Positions 33,651 to 45,619 of a stretch of DNA of 64,000 bases are shown here, in pieces. The notes beneath the pieces were generated by a model. That model was not told the DNA's origin, ran no database searches, and saw only the letters and a list, made by a program, of their open reading frames with translations. A program made the translations under genes and the position numbers. This DNA is from Strongylocentrotus purpuratus (taxonomy: Eukaryota > Echinodermata > Echinoidea > Camarodonta > Strongylocentrotidae): the NCBI RefSeq assembly GCF_000002235.5, contig NW_022145599.1, forward strand, positions 3,913,677 to 3,977,676, given 5' to 3'. Each line of letters starts with the position of its first letter. Positions within the stretch are counted from its first letter, which is position 1.

Positions 33651-33967
33651 CTGCTGAGCAATATCCTTCAGCAGAGCATGTCCAAATCAAGTAATAAAAT
33701 ACTGTGAACAGGGGCGTCGCTAAAGGGGGGGGGGTGTAGTGTTTCCTTCCCCCCTCATCTGTCGGGGGGGTGGGAAAAGTGGGAGAGAAAGAATGAGAGG
33801 AAAATTAAGGGACCGAATTAAAAATTAAAGGAAAGAAAGAGAAAAAAGAGAGGAAAGAAAGGAAAACAGAAGAAAAGGAGGAAAACAGAAGAAAAGGGGG
33901 AGATGAAAGAGATCAGGACTAGCCGGTATCAAAATTCTGCTGGTCCTTCTCTTGTTTGTACAATTAA

Positions 33968-34460
33968 AGGGATAGTTGAGTTCTGTTTTCAGACCACAAA
34001 TGCCTTCAAAGTGCATGGTTATTGCTCTTATTCTTATCTATGACATTTCTAATGCCCTTTTAGGACCTAAAATTGCTAAGAAGGCAATTTTAGACCCCAA
34101 AATGTGTAAAATTGGCCAATACGATCATACCAATTAAGCTCCACTTTAAAAAAAAAAAACGGTGACCGTTAATTAAATGATAATAACAATAACAATACAT
34201 GGGCTGGCTGGTTGTGCGTAATAATAACCGACACGAAAAAGCCAACATCGGCATTGGCTGAAATACAACGTAAAAGGCGCTATTTAGTTTTTTTCAACGG
34301 CTTTTTCAAATTATCGAATATTTGTGGTGGTACACAAATATTAGAAATCGTTGTACAAAGATGATTTTGATACGTTTCAAATTCGACACTCAGTTTTGCC
34401 TTATCTCACACAAAAAAAAAAATGGTGTAGCGCCCTCTGCAACAGAACTCAACTATCCCT
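33968..34460. mobile_element. 493-bp MITE flanked by TTAA, second copy
   Basis: The ends AGGGATAGTTGAGTTCTG and CAGAACTCAACTATCCCT are exact complements and both flanks are TTAA (33964-33967 and 34461-34464). The internal sequence (GGTGACCGTTAATTAA, AGCCAACATCGGCATTGGCTG) matches the copy at 3389-3911 in the opposite orientation. No coding capacity. Confidence 0.9.
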
Positions 34461-34963
34461 TTAATAATCCCCCTCCCTATCTCTTTCTCTCCCTCTTTCT
34501 CTACCTCTGTCCCTCCCTCCCTCCCCCAGTAAAAACCTGGTCTGAAATGGCCCAATTAAAATAGGGTTATTTGTTAACACTAACACCGAACTGGAAATCA
34601 TCATTTGATTTATAATCCCTAGGAGCTAGTGTTAGTGAAAAGGCGTTTGTACGTAAAATATTAACACCAGCCACAAAGGTCGGTTCAGCAGACGACAACT
34701 GTGCAAGATCGATAACACTAGCTACCGAAGGTTGACGATATTCAGAGGTCAAAGTGTTTATTAAGCACTAACACCAGCCATAAACACCAACTTAAAATCA
34801 CTCATTGTCACCAGCACGGGTGAACGTTCTTAAACAAAGTAAGCGTCTGAAAGAGTCTTGACCTGACCCGGAAGCGATGGTTCGTTTACTCGCGCTTGCG
34901 CAGATCCTATCCATGAACTGGCTATTAACTACGATTAGCTAAAAAGGGATTACAAATCAGACT

Positions 34964-35112
34964 TTTAGGCCCGAATTCACAAAGGAGGTTTGTCGACAAA
35001 TCTCTTTTCGTTATTTACAAACCAGGTTTGTAAAAAACGCATCAAAACGCGTCTTATGACGTACATAAACCTCGGTTTGTCGACAAACCTCCTTTGTGAA
35101 TTCGGGCCTAAA
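34964..35112. mobile_element. 149-bp foldback MITE
   Basis: TTTAGGCCCGAATTCACAAA at the left has its exact complement at the right end (TTTGTGAATTCGGGCCTAAA). The arms continue with GGAGGTTTGTCGACAAA-type sequence. A small loop contains CAGGTTTGTAAAAAACGC. The open frames across it are palindrome artefacts. Confidence 0.85.
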
Positions 35113-35552
35113 TGTTTTATATTTATATAGATATATATATAAAACCAATTGGTTTTGCCCATGCTGTAAGCTACTAAAATCAATGAAAAAATAGGGATCT
35201 GACAATTTATTCATAAGTCTCTTAAACTTTGAAGTTCATTGAGCTGGAGTATAAGGCATGTATTTATTTTCTTAAATTGTTTTCAAACTTCAAGAAAATA
35301 TAAAACTCATTCAAATATTTGTTTTCTGTGTTTATTTATTCATTCCATCAAGATTCATGATTCAACTCTTCCAATAAGATACAGTATGCCTTACCTCTCA
35401 ACATTTCCTTTTGCACACCCACTTCTGCCATATGATTCATAAAAACAATATCTGGGGGCCTCATATGGAAAAGGGACAGTGCACAAACAAGCTTATGAAA
35501 GATGATATTAGATATTGTTCATTCATTGAATTCATTCTGCAAGAGAGACATA

Positions 35553-36140
35553 TACTGTTGGTCATAATGGTGGAATAATTATTTTTACCCCAATTTATTG
35601 AATGATTTTGACAATGATTTATTCCTAATAGATCTAGATAATAGCATGCATTCTCAGATTTTATTGAATGATAATTGGGGAGTGTTTGTTTTGCGTGATT
35701 GCTGAAGCATGTGTGTGCTACAATGCTAATCAACTAGGGGACCTACGTCCTTAAGTCATAACTGACAGTAATGGGGATTAATACCTCATAAAAGGGCACT
35801 AAAATAGCACATCGACACCGTTTTGATCCTGGGGGCTCACAGTAACGAGGCTATTGCTTAGCCAATGAATCAGGACTGTACGCAGCGGGCGTTAAGGTAC
35901 GTCGACGCCCCCACAAAAACATAAAAACAAAGAAAATGCAATAAATGTTCAATAATTCATTTCATTTTGCCCCGACCCCCGAAATAATCAAATCTTCTAT
36001 GTGGGCATGCCTTGAACCATAATGCATGCCCCTACAGAGCATTTTTTTTTTTTCTTTTAGGGACTGGGGAAAAATGCAATGAATTATTGAAAATGTATTG
36101 CATTTTCTTTTTTTTTTTTTTTTTTTTTTTGTGGGGGCGT
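35553..36140. mobile_element. Left-half copy of the TA-flanked palindromic family
   Basis: TACTGTTGGTCATAATGGTG and the following 430 bases match the left arm of the palindrome at 22141-23060 with many substitutions (shared AACTAGGGGACCTA, GATCCTGGGG, ATGCAATAAAT). The centre (CATGCCTTGAACCATAATGC) and the start of the right arm follow, then it breaks off in a T run. Confidence 0.85.
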
Positions 36141-36233
36141 CGAACTTTCTTGGCTGATGAATAATTCCAAGTTTAGTATCATTATCTATGCAGAGTCTAC
36201 CTCTTCCTAAATTGCCATTATGTAACAGCTCAC

Positions 36234-36503
36234 CTCTTTTTCAATCAAATCTAAGACTCTCTCCACAAGATCTGTACCACACTGGTCTATCATGAGCCGT
36301 TTGCTGCGGACGTGTATATTGGCAGATTGGAGCTGCTTACTTTTCTTGAAGAAGGCTTTGATCTCTTGTCCAGTAACCCTTGAATTCATCAGGATCCTCA
36401 GTTCTCGGTGCTCTGGCAGAAAAAGATTTGCAGTGCACCTTTTAGGTAAATTCAAACAGACGTGGTCCGTATATAACAAATGAAACACCTCCACAACAGG
36501 GTC
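36234..36503 (-). CDS. Orphan 90-codon exon of an unrecognised protein
   Basis: On the minus strand an acceptor (TTTGCTAG) precedes 270 nt open in one frame, ending GAG before the strong donor GTGAGC; phase 0-0. The peptide starts DPVVEVFHLLYTDHVCLNLP and ends RVLDLIEKE. It is soluble, Lys/Arg-rich and has predicted helix-like stretches, with no signal peptide or membrane segment. I do not recognise the family. No neighbouring exon was identified. The protein-like composition, splice sites and absence of stops argue for a real exon, but it could be a pseudogene fragment. Confidence 0.5.
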
Positions 36504-36991
36504 CTAGCAAACAATAAACATGTCCAACACTGCAAAAATATATTTCTTTCCTTTCTGGAGCTGAATTAGGACTAGGTGTTGTGAAGGTGCACATTTTAAT
36601 ACACAGTAATAAAAATCTTTAATTTTTCCTCTTTTATTTTGTACCAGAGCTCTTTTCCAGTTTACCAGAGCTATTTTTTGAGCTTTCAAGAGCTTAATTG
36701 CTCATGCTCTCTCTTTTTCCCTGCTGATATACAACATGGTTATGTGGGGATTTAGATACATGTATTACCTTCTTTGAAAATTCAAATCGCGAGTCTACTA
36801 GCTGTCAAACTTGCCGATCATATCAGCCACTTCGTACTCATTGTGTTCACGAGTGTGTAATTGTGTGCAATCGATTGCCCTCTCAGCACGTATGCAGCGC
36901 TATAGAGGTCAATACGCATTAGCATTGTCTACTAGTAGTAGTACTATGCTTTGCTGGAGTGACCTAGGCTAGGCCCTAGCTTAATTAATAA

Positions 36992-37563
36992 CAGTGGCGG
37001 ATCCCTGGCTTGAAGTAGGGGGGATGGCCTGTACAATCACCCCCCCCTTATATTACAAAAAAAAAGAGAGAAAAAAAAGGAAGAAGAAGAAGAGAATTTT
37101 TTTTAATGTATGTATAACTGTATAGCCTACGCGTATACAGTATGTCACTATCATTAAGAATAGTTGCGCGACGTGCGCGAACAAGCACTTCATAAACTTC
37201 AGAATAATAAGAATCCCACTATATACACAAAATGCATTGGGCCGCGCCCCGGCCGGCCGGCCACGCAGTCTTTATGCTCCGCTCTCTCGCGCTAGCAATG
37301 CAGAACAATTTATCCCGCCCGAGCGATCTATGACCCAGGCGCGGGCCACCCCCCCCCCCCCCCCCCTGGCATTTTTTTTTTTTTTTTTTAATAAAAAAAA
37401 AAAAAAAGTTTTCGGGGTCAAATACAAAAAATAAATGATGCATTCCCCCCCACTTAGTGTTATTAAGGGTACGCGTACGCTCGTTCCCTCCCTTTGAAAG
37501 CACCCCCCACCTTCGCCGGCTTTTCGCTGGCTTTTCCTACCTTGGAGATCCCCCCCCCCCCCC

Positions 37564-37595
<32 letters not shown>

Positions 37596-37640
37596 GGAAC
37601 ACTGCTAAATGTACCACACCCCCAAAAAAATTCAGGTAAG
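36992..37640. mobile_element. DNA-element remnant with CAGTGGCGG end and homopolymer tracts
   Basis: It starts CAGTGGCGGATCCCTGG, a hAT-like end motif also seen reversed near 6396-6407, 55825 and 59440. It contains long C, T and A runs (37350-37408, 37550-37592). No complementary right end or target duplication was found, and it may be composite. Open frames here are tract artefacts. Confidence 0.45.
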
Positions 37641-37859
37641 CTCTAGTCGATCGCGGGGGACTGGGGGCCAATGCTTTTACTTTTCAAAATGAAATAATCC
37701 TGAATGAGCTTTCAAAGCTAGCAGGAATTTCAGGAATTTGATCCCGGGATTTGATCAATTTTTCTAGGATATTCAACATATTTTATAACCTCCTTTTTAC
37801 ATTTCTCAGGAGTCCAAAGAGAGGCAGAAAAAAACCCCACCCCCTTTTTAAAGAAATTA

Positions 37860-38460
37860 AGAGTCGAGAATAGTACAACGAATCGTCTGTCACGCGGGAG
37901 GAAGGGAGGGGGGGGAGGAAAAAACTGAATTCAGATGAGGATTAAAAGTCGAGAACGGTACAACGAATCGTCTTCTTTCTCTAATGATTTAATGAAACAT
38001 AAAAGCTTCCGCGCTTCGCGCGGGCGGGAAGGGGGAGAGGACAAAAATTGAATTCAGATGAGGATTGAAAGTCGAGAACGGTATAACGAATCGTCTTCTT
38101 TCTCTAATGATTTAATGAAACGTAAAAGCTTCCGCGCTTCACGCGGGAAGGGGGAGAGGACAAAAATTGAATTCAGATGAGGATTGAAAGTCGAGAACGG
38201 TATAACGAATCGTCTTCTTTCTCTAATGATTTAATGAAACGTAAAAGCTTCCGCGCTTCACGCGGGAGGGGGGAGGGAAAAACTGAATTCAGATGAGGAT
38301 TAAAAGTCGAGAACGGAACAACGAATCGTCTTCTTTCACTAATGATTTAATGAAACGTAAAAGCTTTCGCGCTTCGCGCGGGAGGGGGGGGGGGGGACTG
38401 AATTCAGGCGAGGATTATTTTCGTGAACGGTACAACAAATCGTCTTCTTTCTCTAATATT
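37860..38460. repeat. Satellite of 115-123-bp units
   Basis: About 4.5 tandem units; the marker GAATTCAGATGAGG occurs at 37927, 38050, 38169 and 38285, and GAATTCAGGCGAGG at 38400. Each unit has GTCGAGAACGGTA, CGAATCGTCTTCTTTC, TTAATGAAACGTAAAAGC and a CGCGCTTCGCGCG hairpin followed by a G run. A GT-rich microsatellite follows (about 38460-38525). Confidence 0.92.
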
Positions 38461-38778
38461 GTTTGTTCGTTTGTGTGCGTGTGCGTTTGTGTGCGCGTGC
38501 GCGCACGTGTGTGTGTGTGTGTATGCTTGTGTGCTCGCGTAGGAAAACGCCAGCAACCGCGGACCACTCCATAGAAAACTACCTCAAACCGCGGACGTAC
38601 CTGCAATGGGGGACCGTCCACGGTTGCGATACCGGTTCCGCCCATCGAAATCCAAGTAAGTAGAAGGATTATCCGAGACCGCTGAATTGCACCGCCGTGC
38701 GCCATCTTGGATAGAACTAGCGTTGTGAAAGCGAACTGCGACTACGTGCTATGTGTATGCTCAACTTTCGTCTGCAAA

Positions 38779-38845
38779 ATGCCATATTGTGCAGCTTTCA
38801 ACTGCACCAATCGCCTTAAAAGAGGCTCTGGAATAACCTTTCATA
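38779..38845 (+). CDS. First exon of a THAP-domain protein
   Basis: An ATG opens MPYCAAFNCTNRLKRGSG then ITFH, the N-terminal half of a THAP zinc finger (the CxxxxC part of the C2CH motif); a donor GTTAAG follows in phase 1. THAP domains bind DNA and occur in cellular regulators and in P-element and Kolobok transposases. Upstream (about 38700) lies CCATCTTGG, a YY1-like promoter motif. The remaining THAP exons (W, C..H) were not found in the next 3 kb. It may be a real gene start, a transposase start or a relic. Confidence 0.6.
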
Positions 38846-41035
38846 GTTAAGTGATCACTTCATTAAAAACATGGCAAAAATAAACAGTTTTGCATGATAA
38901 TCCGAACGCAGAAAGCCACAGACTAACGCGTGTATAGTACATCGGTCCCATCTATTCATTTCCATGTTTGTGAACTGTTTTCGCTCGAGCTCAATGACAT
39001 CGGCTATGAACTATCAAAAATATTGAATTCCACAGAGCTGCAAAGTATTACAAACCGATAATATCGAATACAAGATATCCAGAGAATACTGTACTGTTTT
39101 TTTTGTTTTGTTTTTTTTTTGGGGGGGGGGGAATCATTGGGGCATAAGCAGGTCACTTTCTTTGTTTGACTTGGTGAAACTTGGTTCAAGTTACTTTGAA
39201 GATTAACTTGAACTTATGAACATGTTGCATCGCGGCGCTGGTATTAAAAGTGACACAATTTCCCGTGAGTCGTCAGACTTTCAAGCATTATTGTAAGAAA
39301 TTTACTGGAATTTACTCAAAATTTACACCTTAATTTTGGACATTTAAATTGTTGTAAGACACAAGAAATTTTACTCATCAAAGTTGGTCATTGTGAAAGT
39401 TACGACCTGTCAGTCATGGCAGTTAAAGAAGCTACCTGCATGAACCTTCCTACGTCCTCTAAAACTTACTCCTCAGATAAATATGTGTAGATTATGTAGT
39501 GATTTCATATGGCCTAGTAAAGCACAGCACTTGAAATACAAATCAAGACAAAAAAACACCAGGCAATATTTGCGAAGCTCCCATTATTCTGGTACATGTA
39601 TATCTTTAAAGACATATACATTTTGAAATATTTGGGGATTTCTGCTGCAAAAGGGTAAAAAATTGGTCAATCTTATTTATGTGTATTTTTTTACATAATA
39701 TTTCACCATTGATGAAATAAATATACTAATTCAAACAGACTATTTCATCATACCTTCTCCTTCCCACTGAAATGACAGAATGTGCACTACAGGGATAATA
39801 TAATATACGATGTTTGCCCTATTGGTCTATTTTGTGTTTTATACATCTAGGCTTCGGAAAGGAATTGTGTGATTCTATTATTGACACTAGCCTGTCTTCT
39901 GTCTGACAGGTTTAGGTATAGTTTGAATCTGATTGCATAAATTAGATTTGAGATTAGAATTTGCGAAAGAGGCATCAAAGAAATAAAAAACAACTGGATT
40001 ATTGTCAGCGACGTGTTTCAGGGAAAGGGATTTTCTTTAAATTTTGTATTTTTAACTTGACTCTGATCACTTGTGCCTTCATATCCTATTGGTTGCACTT
40101 ATTGTGCGTATGTTTCTTGATAATGGATAATGTATTCGGTGATGGCATAGTGCCACATACATGTGTGTACAAACAAATTGTTTCGTCAAATTAGATAAGG
40201 AAGTCACTCATTATGTTGTATGAAAATCTGTATACAGAGGTTTACGGTGTATGCAAACGATCCCTGTTTTGTTATAAAATATTGTCCAATGATTTTATTG
40301 TTTAATGTGCAGTGTCATCTATTCTACACTATTGAATTCAAACTGTAGTTGCAATGGTTGTATCCATGTTTACCAACTGAAAGAGCTTGAGCTAAATGAA
40401 AGTTGCAACTTAAGAGTAAAAATCTGTTTTAAAAAGTTTTCACTAAAATCAGATGAATCCATACATTGCTTCATGAACAAACCAAAGAGAGGGAAATACT
40501 GATTCATATGTATTATATCTTGTTGATGTCTAGTTTATTAATGAAGTATGTTCAAGTTTTGAGTGCTAAAAGGGAGAAAATCTTGCCTTTTGTATATTGT
40601 AGTCAGCCAAATGCAAATGTACATGTGATTATTTCTCTGTGTGTTAACATGAATAAGAAATGTGCCGGTATAAACATAATGTGCCATGATTGCTTGCTTG
40701 AGGAAAGTTTTTTCCACACCACTGAGGATTTTTTTCTTCATATCCACCATTGCAAATAGTTCATGGATGTTTTGATATGTACTGTATACATTCATGTAAT
40801 ACATAGCGCAATGCCAAGGTTAAAAAAAAAACTAAATAAAGATGAAAGTATTCACAATTATGTGGAAAGACATGTGAATAGTTGCCACAATGTGTCATTA
40901 CTTAACACTTCTTAGACAAATCTTTAATAGGCCTATATGGGATGAAAATAATATCTGGCAGCTAAATGGTAGCCTCCCAAGGGAAAGAAAAGAAATAATA
41001 TTAATATTCAGTGGGCCTACTTCTGCAGTGCCAAG
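38846..41035. other. AT-rich stretch without recognised exons
   Basis: It follows the THAP exon. No continuation of the THAP domain, other domain or repeat was recognised. Open frames up to 97 codons at 40305-40760 have no family features. It may be intron of the THAP gene. Confidence 0.35.
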
Positions 41036-41039
41036 AATC

Positions 41040-41312
41040 AAAGGGATAGAGAAAGAGAGAGGGGAGAGAGACAAAAAGAGAGAGGGGGAGAGTGAAAGAA
41101 AAAGGGGGAGAGAAAAAGAGAAGGGGATAGAGAGAAAGAGAGAAAGAAAGGGAGAGTGAAAGAAAAAGAGAGGGAGAGAGAGAAGGGGATAGAGAGAAAG
41201 AGAGAGGGAGTAGAGAAAGGGGTAGAGAGAAAGAAGGGGAGAGGGGGGGGTGTGAAAGAAAAAGAGAGGGAGGGAGAGAAGGGGATAGAGAGAGGGGGAG
41301 TGGGAAGAGAAA
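41040..41312. repeat. Purine-rich (GA/GGGA) tract
   Basis: About 270 bases of nearly pure A/G on the plus strand with repeats such as GAGAGAAAGAGAGG and GGGGATAGAGAGAAAG. Long open frames across it are artefacts. Confidence 0.95.
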
Positions 41313-42129
41313 CACAAAGACTGAGAATTTACGAGTGTGTGTAAAGAGAAAGTGGGAGTGATTTATATAGATAGTGCCTAAATAATTTGATATATTCTTT
41401 CTATCACAGAAAGAGACAAAACTAGTCTAATACCACAAATGATATTTAACAAATAGTCTAGCTCTTTTAGTCTTTATGCAAAAAAAACCCTAAAATTTCA
41501 ACTCCCCTACTGTCCAAGCTGCCGCTCTTATTCCAATATTCAAGTCATCAAACATCTGTATGGGACTTGGAAAAGGGCATGAACAATATATGTAAAGATA
41601 TTTTTCACCAAAACTAACAATAAAACCCTGGTTTCTGGACGTCCCTTCCTCCAATTGCAATAGGAGCTTGTACACAATACGTATGCGCAGGCGATTTCTT
41701 GTACTACGCAAAATGGCGGCGGGCGCACTCGAGCGGTGCCATTGCGCTGCGTGAAACGTGAACGGACACAATCCTTCTACTTGGTTTGAGTTCCTTGGTT
41801 CCGCCGTATCAAATTTACGACGTAAGGGGCGTTTGAATATTAGATATATATATATATTTTTTCATCCGTGTGTTCATTTGTGAAAAGGATTTGCTCAATT
41901 TTATTTGTAAGGTCCCCTCTACACCACAAACACAAAGTGGTTCCCCATTTGCTGTGCTGCATTGTGTCCAAAAATTACATCATCGGTCCCCTGATTACAC
42001 GTTGGGCGCGTATGTGCGTGCGTGTGTGTGTGTTGTGTGTTTGCGAGCGCTAGCGTAAATTAGTGTGGGCGTGTGCTCGTACTAGTATGTGATGGCTATT
42101 GCCGATCATCCCCCCCCCCCCACCCCCTA

Positions 42130-42585
42130 CTCCTCGGTACGGATTTACGCCCCTGGTACCGATACATCAGTGGCAATGATGGAGCCATTGGCTGCCTTTA
42201 ACGTTATGGTCGATCTACAAGTTCGCTGCTGTTTTGTAGGAGGGAATACCGAGACGGCCGCTCCGTACGTGTCAACCAGAAATTTCGCGCGCGAATTTAT
42301 GTCAACAACACAGAAAAGACGACTATCTGGCTGACCAGTTGGGTTTGTCGCCCCAACCCTCTGGTCTACTAGTTTTCCGAGTTCTAGCGCGAGCAAGGCT
42401 GTCGGCAATGGTGCGCATAATCACCAACAAAGTTCGTCAGTCGTGGCTTCAGATGGCGTGTCGCGTTTATTAACACTGCGATGGCGGCTGCGACTACGCT
42501 GCATGTGCCCGACAACGGTCGTAAGCTCCCGGACCAATCTGGTGAGCTCAATCACCTGACTTTCGACTTGCTCTGTCATAATAGC
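42130..42585 (-). pseudogene. Gypsy-type LTR retrotransposon gag-protease fragment
   Basis: Minus strand: a short gag end starts at ATG 42579 (MTEQVESQVIELTRLV...) and breaks near TTDELCW. The next frame (42408-42145) has GQPDSRLFCVVD and a retropepsin core FLVDTYGAAVSVFP. The usual protease motif is D-T-G; here a Tyr codon is inserted between T and G, which should disable it. Downstream RT is absent and no LTR was seen. It is a dead fragment. Confidence 0.75.
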
Positions 42586-42699
42586 AAAATTCTAGATACA
42601 AAATACAAATTATCAATATAACACAATAGGTATAACACAATAAGCACACTCATGGTGTTAGACCATGATCATCCACTATTGAACCAAAAGCATGAGTAA

Positions 42700-42885
42700 G
42701 TGCAGATCAGTAGTGGCATGCCTTCACTTGTCGGGTATTCCAATCCCATCCAGGCAGATTGAAATCACCACCTATCACTGCTGTGTGATCATGATTTAAT
42801 CTACTCAAAGATCGCTGGAGTTCTGTGAGGCTTTCTTTGTCATGTTCATGGGGCCTATAGTAAGCAGCTACATGAAGTGTCTAAT
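42700..42885 (-). pseudogene. LINE endonuclease fragment
   Basis: Minus-strand translation gives HVAAYYRPHEHDKESLTELQ, then HDHTAVIGGDFNLPGWDWNT, the central APE-type endonuclease block (GGDFN and W-W) of CR1/L2-like LINEs. Neighbouring sequence to about 43100 may belong to it but is too decayed to read. Confidence 0.8.
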
Positions 42886-43369
42886 TAGACCACGCCATCT
42901 TCAATTTACACCAAATAATTTCACAGTTAGTTTCAAGTTTTATCTCTCTTGTTGCAAGAAGTTCCTTCTTATAGATATGAACACCCCACTATGGGGTCAT
43001 TTGGTCGATCCCTCCTCTCAATGTGATCAGTTGAGAAGACCTCGATGATATTGATTACATGACGATAACCGAGATTCTGTTCCAATGACGACGTCCTGAT
43101 GATGGATTTGCATCAGAAGATGAAAAGATTGCTTTTTGGCCCTTGACAATCTACATCAAGAATATGGAAACTTATGTTCTTAGGTTTTACAACTTGTCTT
43201 CTTGGTAAGGACGTATGAATTGGTGAACCTATCACTCTCTGTGAAGGAGGGTTACATCCTCTTCATTCTCTTCATCTTCCACACCTTGAGTCGAGGCGTG
43301 ACTTCATCTTTCACACTTGAGTCGTGGTAACTACGATCGTACCAGCAGTGTTAAATCTATGATGAACAA

Positions 43370-43680
43370 ACTAAAATGGCTCTCGCTAGTTAGTAGACGT
43401 CTGCAAAGCCGTCTTGCAATACTGTATCGCATCCGCTTTGGTCTTGTTGACGTTGAATGGCAACAATACCTCAATTAAGGCATCTGTAACAATTAAGAGG
43501 TCACGGATCCCGCTTCAGAGCGACACTGTGTACTAGCCAAGTCTACATCAGCTTCTTCTCCCCCAGAACTACCGAGGTCTGGAACAACCTTCCAGTAGAC
43601 CCAGCCTGATCACTCTCCCTGGAGGCATTTAAGTCCTCACTGGTAAAGAAGCACCCCTAACTGCCCTCACGGGATTAAAA
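43370..43680 (+). pseudogene. LINE ORF2 C-terminal fragment
   Basis: Plus-strand frames, with shifts, give RRLQSRLAILYRIRFGLVDV and SFFPRTTEVWNNLP followed by LSLEAFKSSLVKKHP, the C-terminal region after RT in L2/CR1-like LINEs. It has the opposite orientation to the endonuclease fragment at 42700, so the two are separate insertions or were rearranged. Confidence 0.6.
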
Positions 43681-44239
43681 GTTTTTACTCGCACACTGTA
43701 CATACATGTATATGCACAAGGATCCTGGCCAGCAGGTACACAAGGGCTCCTCACAGCCACACACAGTGCGCAATCTTCAAGGCCTTGAAGCAGCACTTTT
43801 CTTGGAAGAAGATGAAGAAGAAGATAAAAAGATATAAACTAGTTTGGTTTGTAATATGAACATATAAATGATTAATACAAAATATCACATCCAAATCTAT
43901 TTTACATGCAAAATTACAATAAAAAAGAAAGCCTTTCATAACTTTAGCTGAGATAATTGGACTTTCCCTGTATATAAAATGGACCAGTCCAACTCGTTTC
44001 GTTCAATGTTATAGGTATTCGTACTACGTAGAGTTTACTGTTTTCGGTAGAGAATTCCAGTCGGGAACAAGGGTTAACATAAGAAATCCAAACCGTAAGT
44101 CAAAAGCTTTTTGAAACAGGCCCCTGATTACTAAAGGCTACTTGGCTGGGCGCCACTCGCTCTGGCGTTCACTCGGATTTTCGCGATTAGTCTCTTTTTA
44201 GTCGCTCGGCGTCTATCAGCCATGAGGCCTTGTCTAAAG

Positions 44240-44875
44240 GCTGTGTTTAACCAGGTTTGGTATCAGAATAAAATGTGCTCAAAAACACAACTCGCAGTAT
44301 TCACAAACACCACACACAAAATCTCTTTAAATTAGTGTAACAAAACCGTGACTTATTTATTCTTTATCATGCAACTGCTCACTGCACCTGCACTTGCACC
44401 GCACCCTCTTGATCACTTAGTTTTTCGAAGAGACTATGTCGCCAATTCTTTTTACGAGGCCGCCATCCATCTCCAGCCTTACCGCTCACGATGGTGGTCT
44501 CCTGTGTTCCAAATTACCTCTCTAGTTTATTGAAAATATTTCATATTTCTTATGTTATTGTATGCTTTGTACATGTTTATCGAATGATATAATTGTACAT
44601 GATTTTTCATTCAATTACTTTTGTAAACATTGTATTCATTGTATTTGTTATTGTTCGAAATTTTGTACTTTGACTTTGAATTTGTATATTTTTGAACGCA
44701 GAAATGAAAGCTATCAAACAACAATCAAACAAAGCACAAAGGATACGGTGTAATGCATCCTTTCCCTTTGACAAAGGGTTGTGTGACAGACTTTATAACC
44801 ATGATAAATTGCACCAAATTCATGTTCAACCAGGCTTGGTATCAAAAGAAAAAAAATTGCTCAAAAACATAATCT
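44240..44875. repeat. Two diverged direct repeats (CAACCAGG..TTGGTATCA)
   Basis: A block of about 45 bases (AACCAGGTTTGGTATCAGAA then GCTCAAAAACA) at about 44249-44291 recurs at about 44827-44872. The intervening sequence holds short open frames without recognisable domains. The wider stretch 43681-45590 shows no supported gene. Confidence 0.45.
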
Positions 44876-45619
44876 GCTTCTTTGACATCGTCATTCACGT
44901 GTATGCCTGCCTCCCTGATGACCAGCAGTACTGCAAGTCCTTCTCATGACTGAGAATTGTGAATGCTGCAGAGCACCGATTGATTTTTGCACTACTTATC
45001 TGCGTGTTTTTTTAAATCACACAACGTCCCCGACGAAGTGGAACACCCCGGCCTTCTTTGGCATCATGGCATCAGAGTCTAGATTTGTAAGTCAAGATCA
45101 TATGTTGTTTATATAATATTGGTCTTATAATTAGCACCGGATAACTATTTGGAAGTTATGACTTTGTTTTAAAGTATGAAAAGTTATAGAACTTGAAATT
45201 TTTTACACAAATTGCCAATTTGGTTATCAGTTTGTAACGTCATTGACTCACTTTTTATCGATTGCTTTAAATATTTGTATCCCATTCATTTCCCTTTTAT
45301 CCCCCAAAACTTGTCCCTATGCCTTTGTCCAGATCATATGATTTGTATCATATTGCGTGAATGACATTTCACAAAATATGTTATGAACGTTAAAGAATTG
45401 ATATTATTTTCTGAATATTTTATAGTCATAATCATTGATTTTTACATTCATGATTCATGATTTCATGATTAAACAGGAAAAATAATTACTCTATATTAGT
45501 GCATCCACACAAGAACATAATACTATCAATATAACTTGGATTGATGGTGTGAGGAAATTTTAGGAGGAAAATTCAAAATTATTATTATAAGGAAAAAAAA
45601 TAAGTGGATAGTGAGGCAA

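Noticed and set aside
34977..35214. Two minus-strand frames of 67-68 codons
   Set aside because: They fall across the arms of a 149-bp foldback MITE.
40305..40760. Open frames of 65-97 codons after the THAP exon
   Set aside because: No THAP continuation (no W or CxxH pattern) and AT-rich codon content; probably intron or intergenic.
41001..41317. Long open frames rich in Ser, Leu and Pro, or Lys, Glu and Arg
   Set aside because: They are translations of a GA-rich simple repeat.
44348..44533. 61-codon frame with HPLDHLVFRRDYVAN
   Set aside because: It looks mildly protein-like but lacks recognised domain, splice context or homology visible by eye.
45066..45086. Possible tiny first exon (ATG GCA TCA... 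before GTAAGT)
   Set aside because: Seven codons before a good donor are too few to support; no promoter or following exon was recognised.
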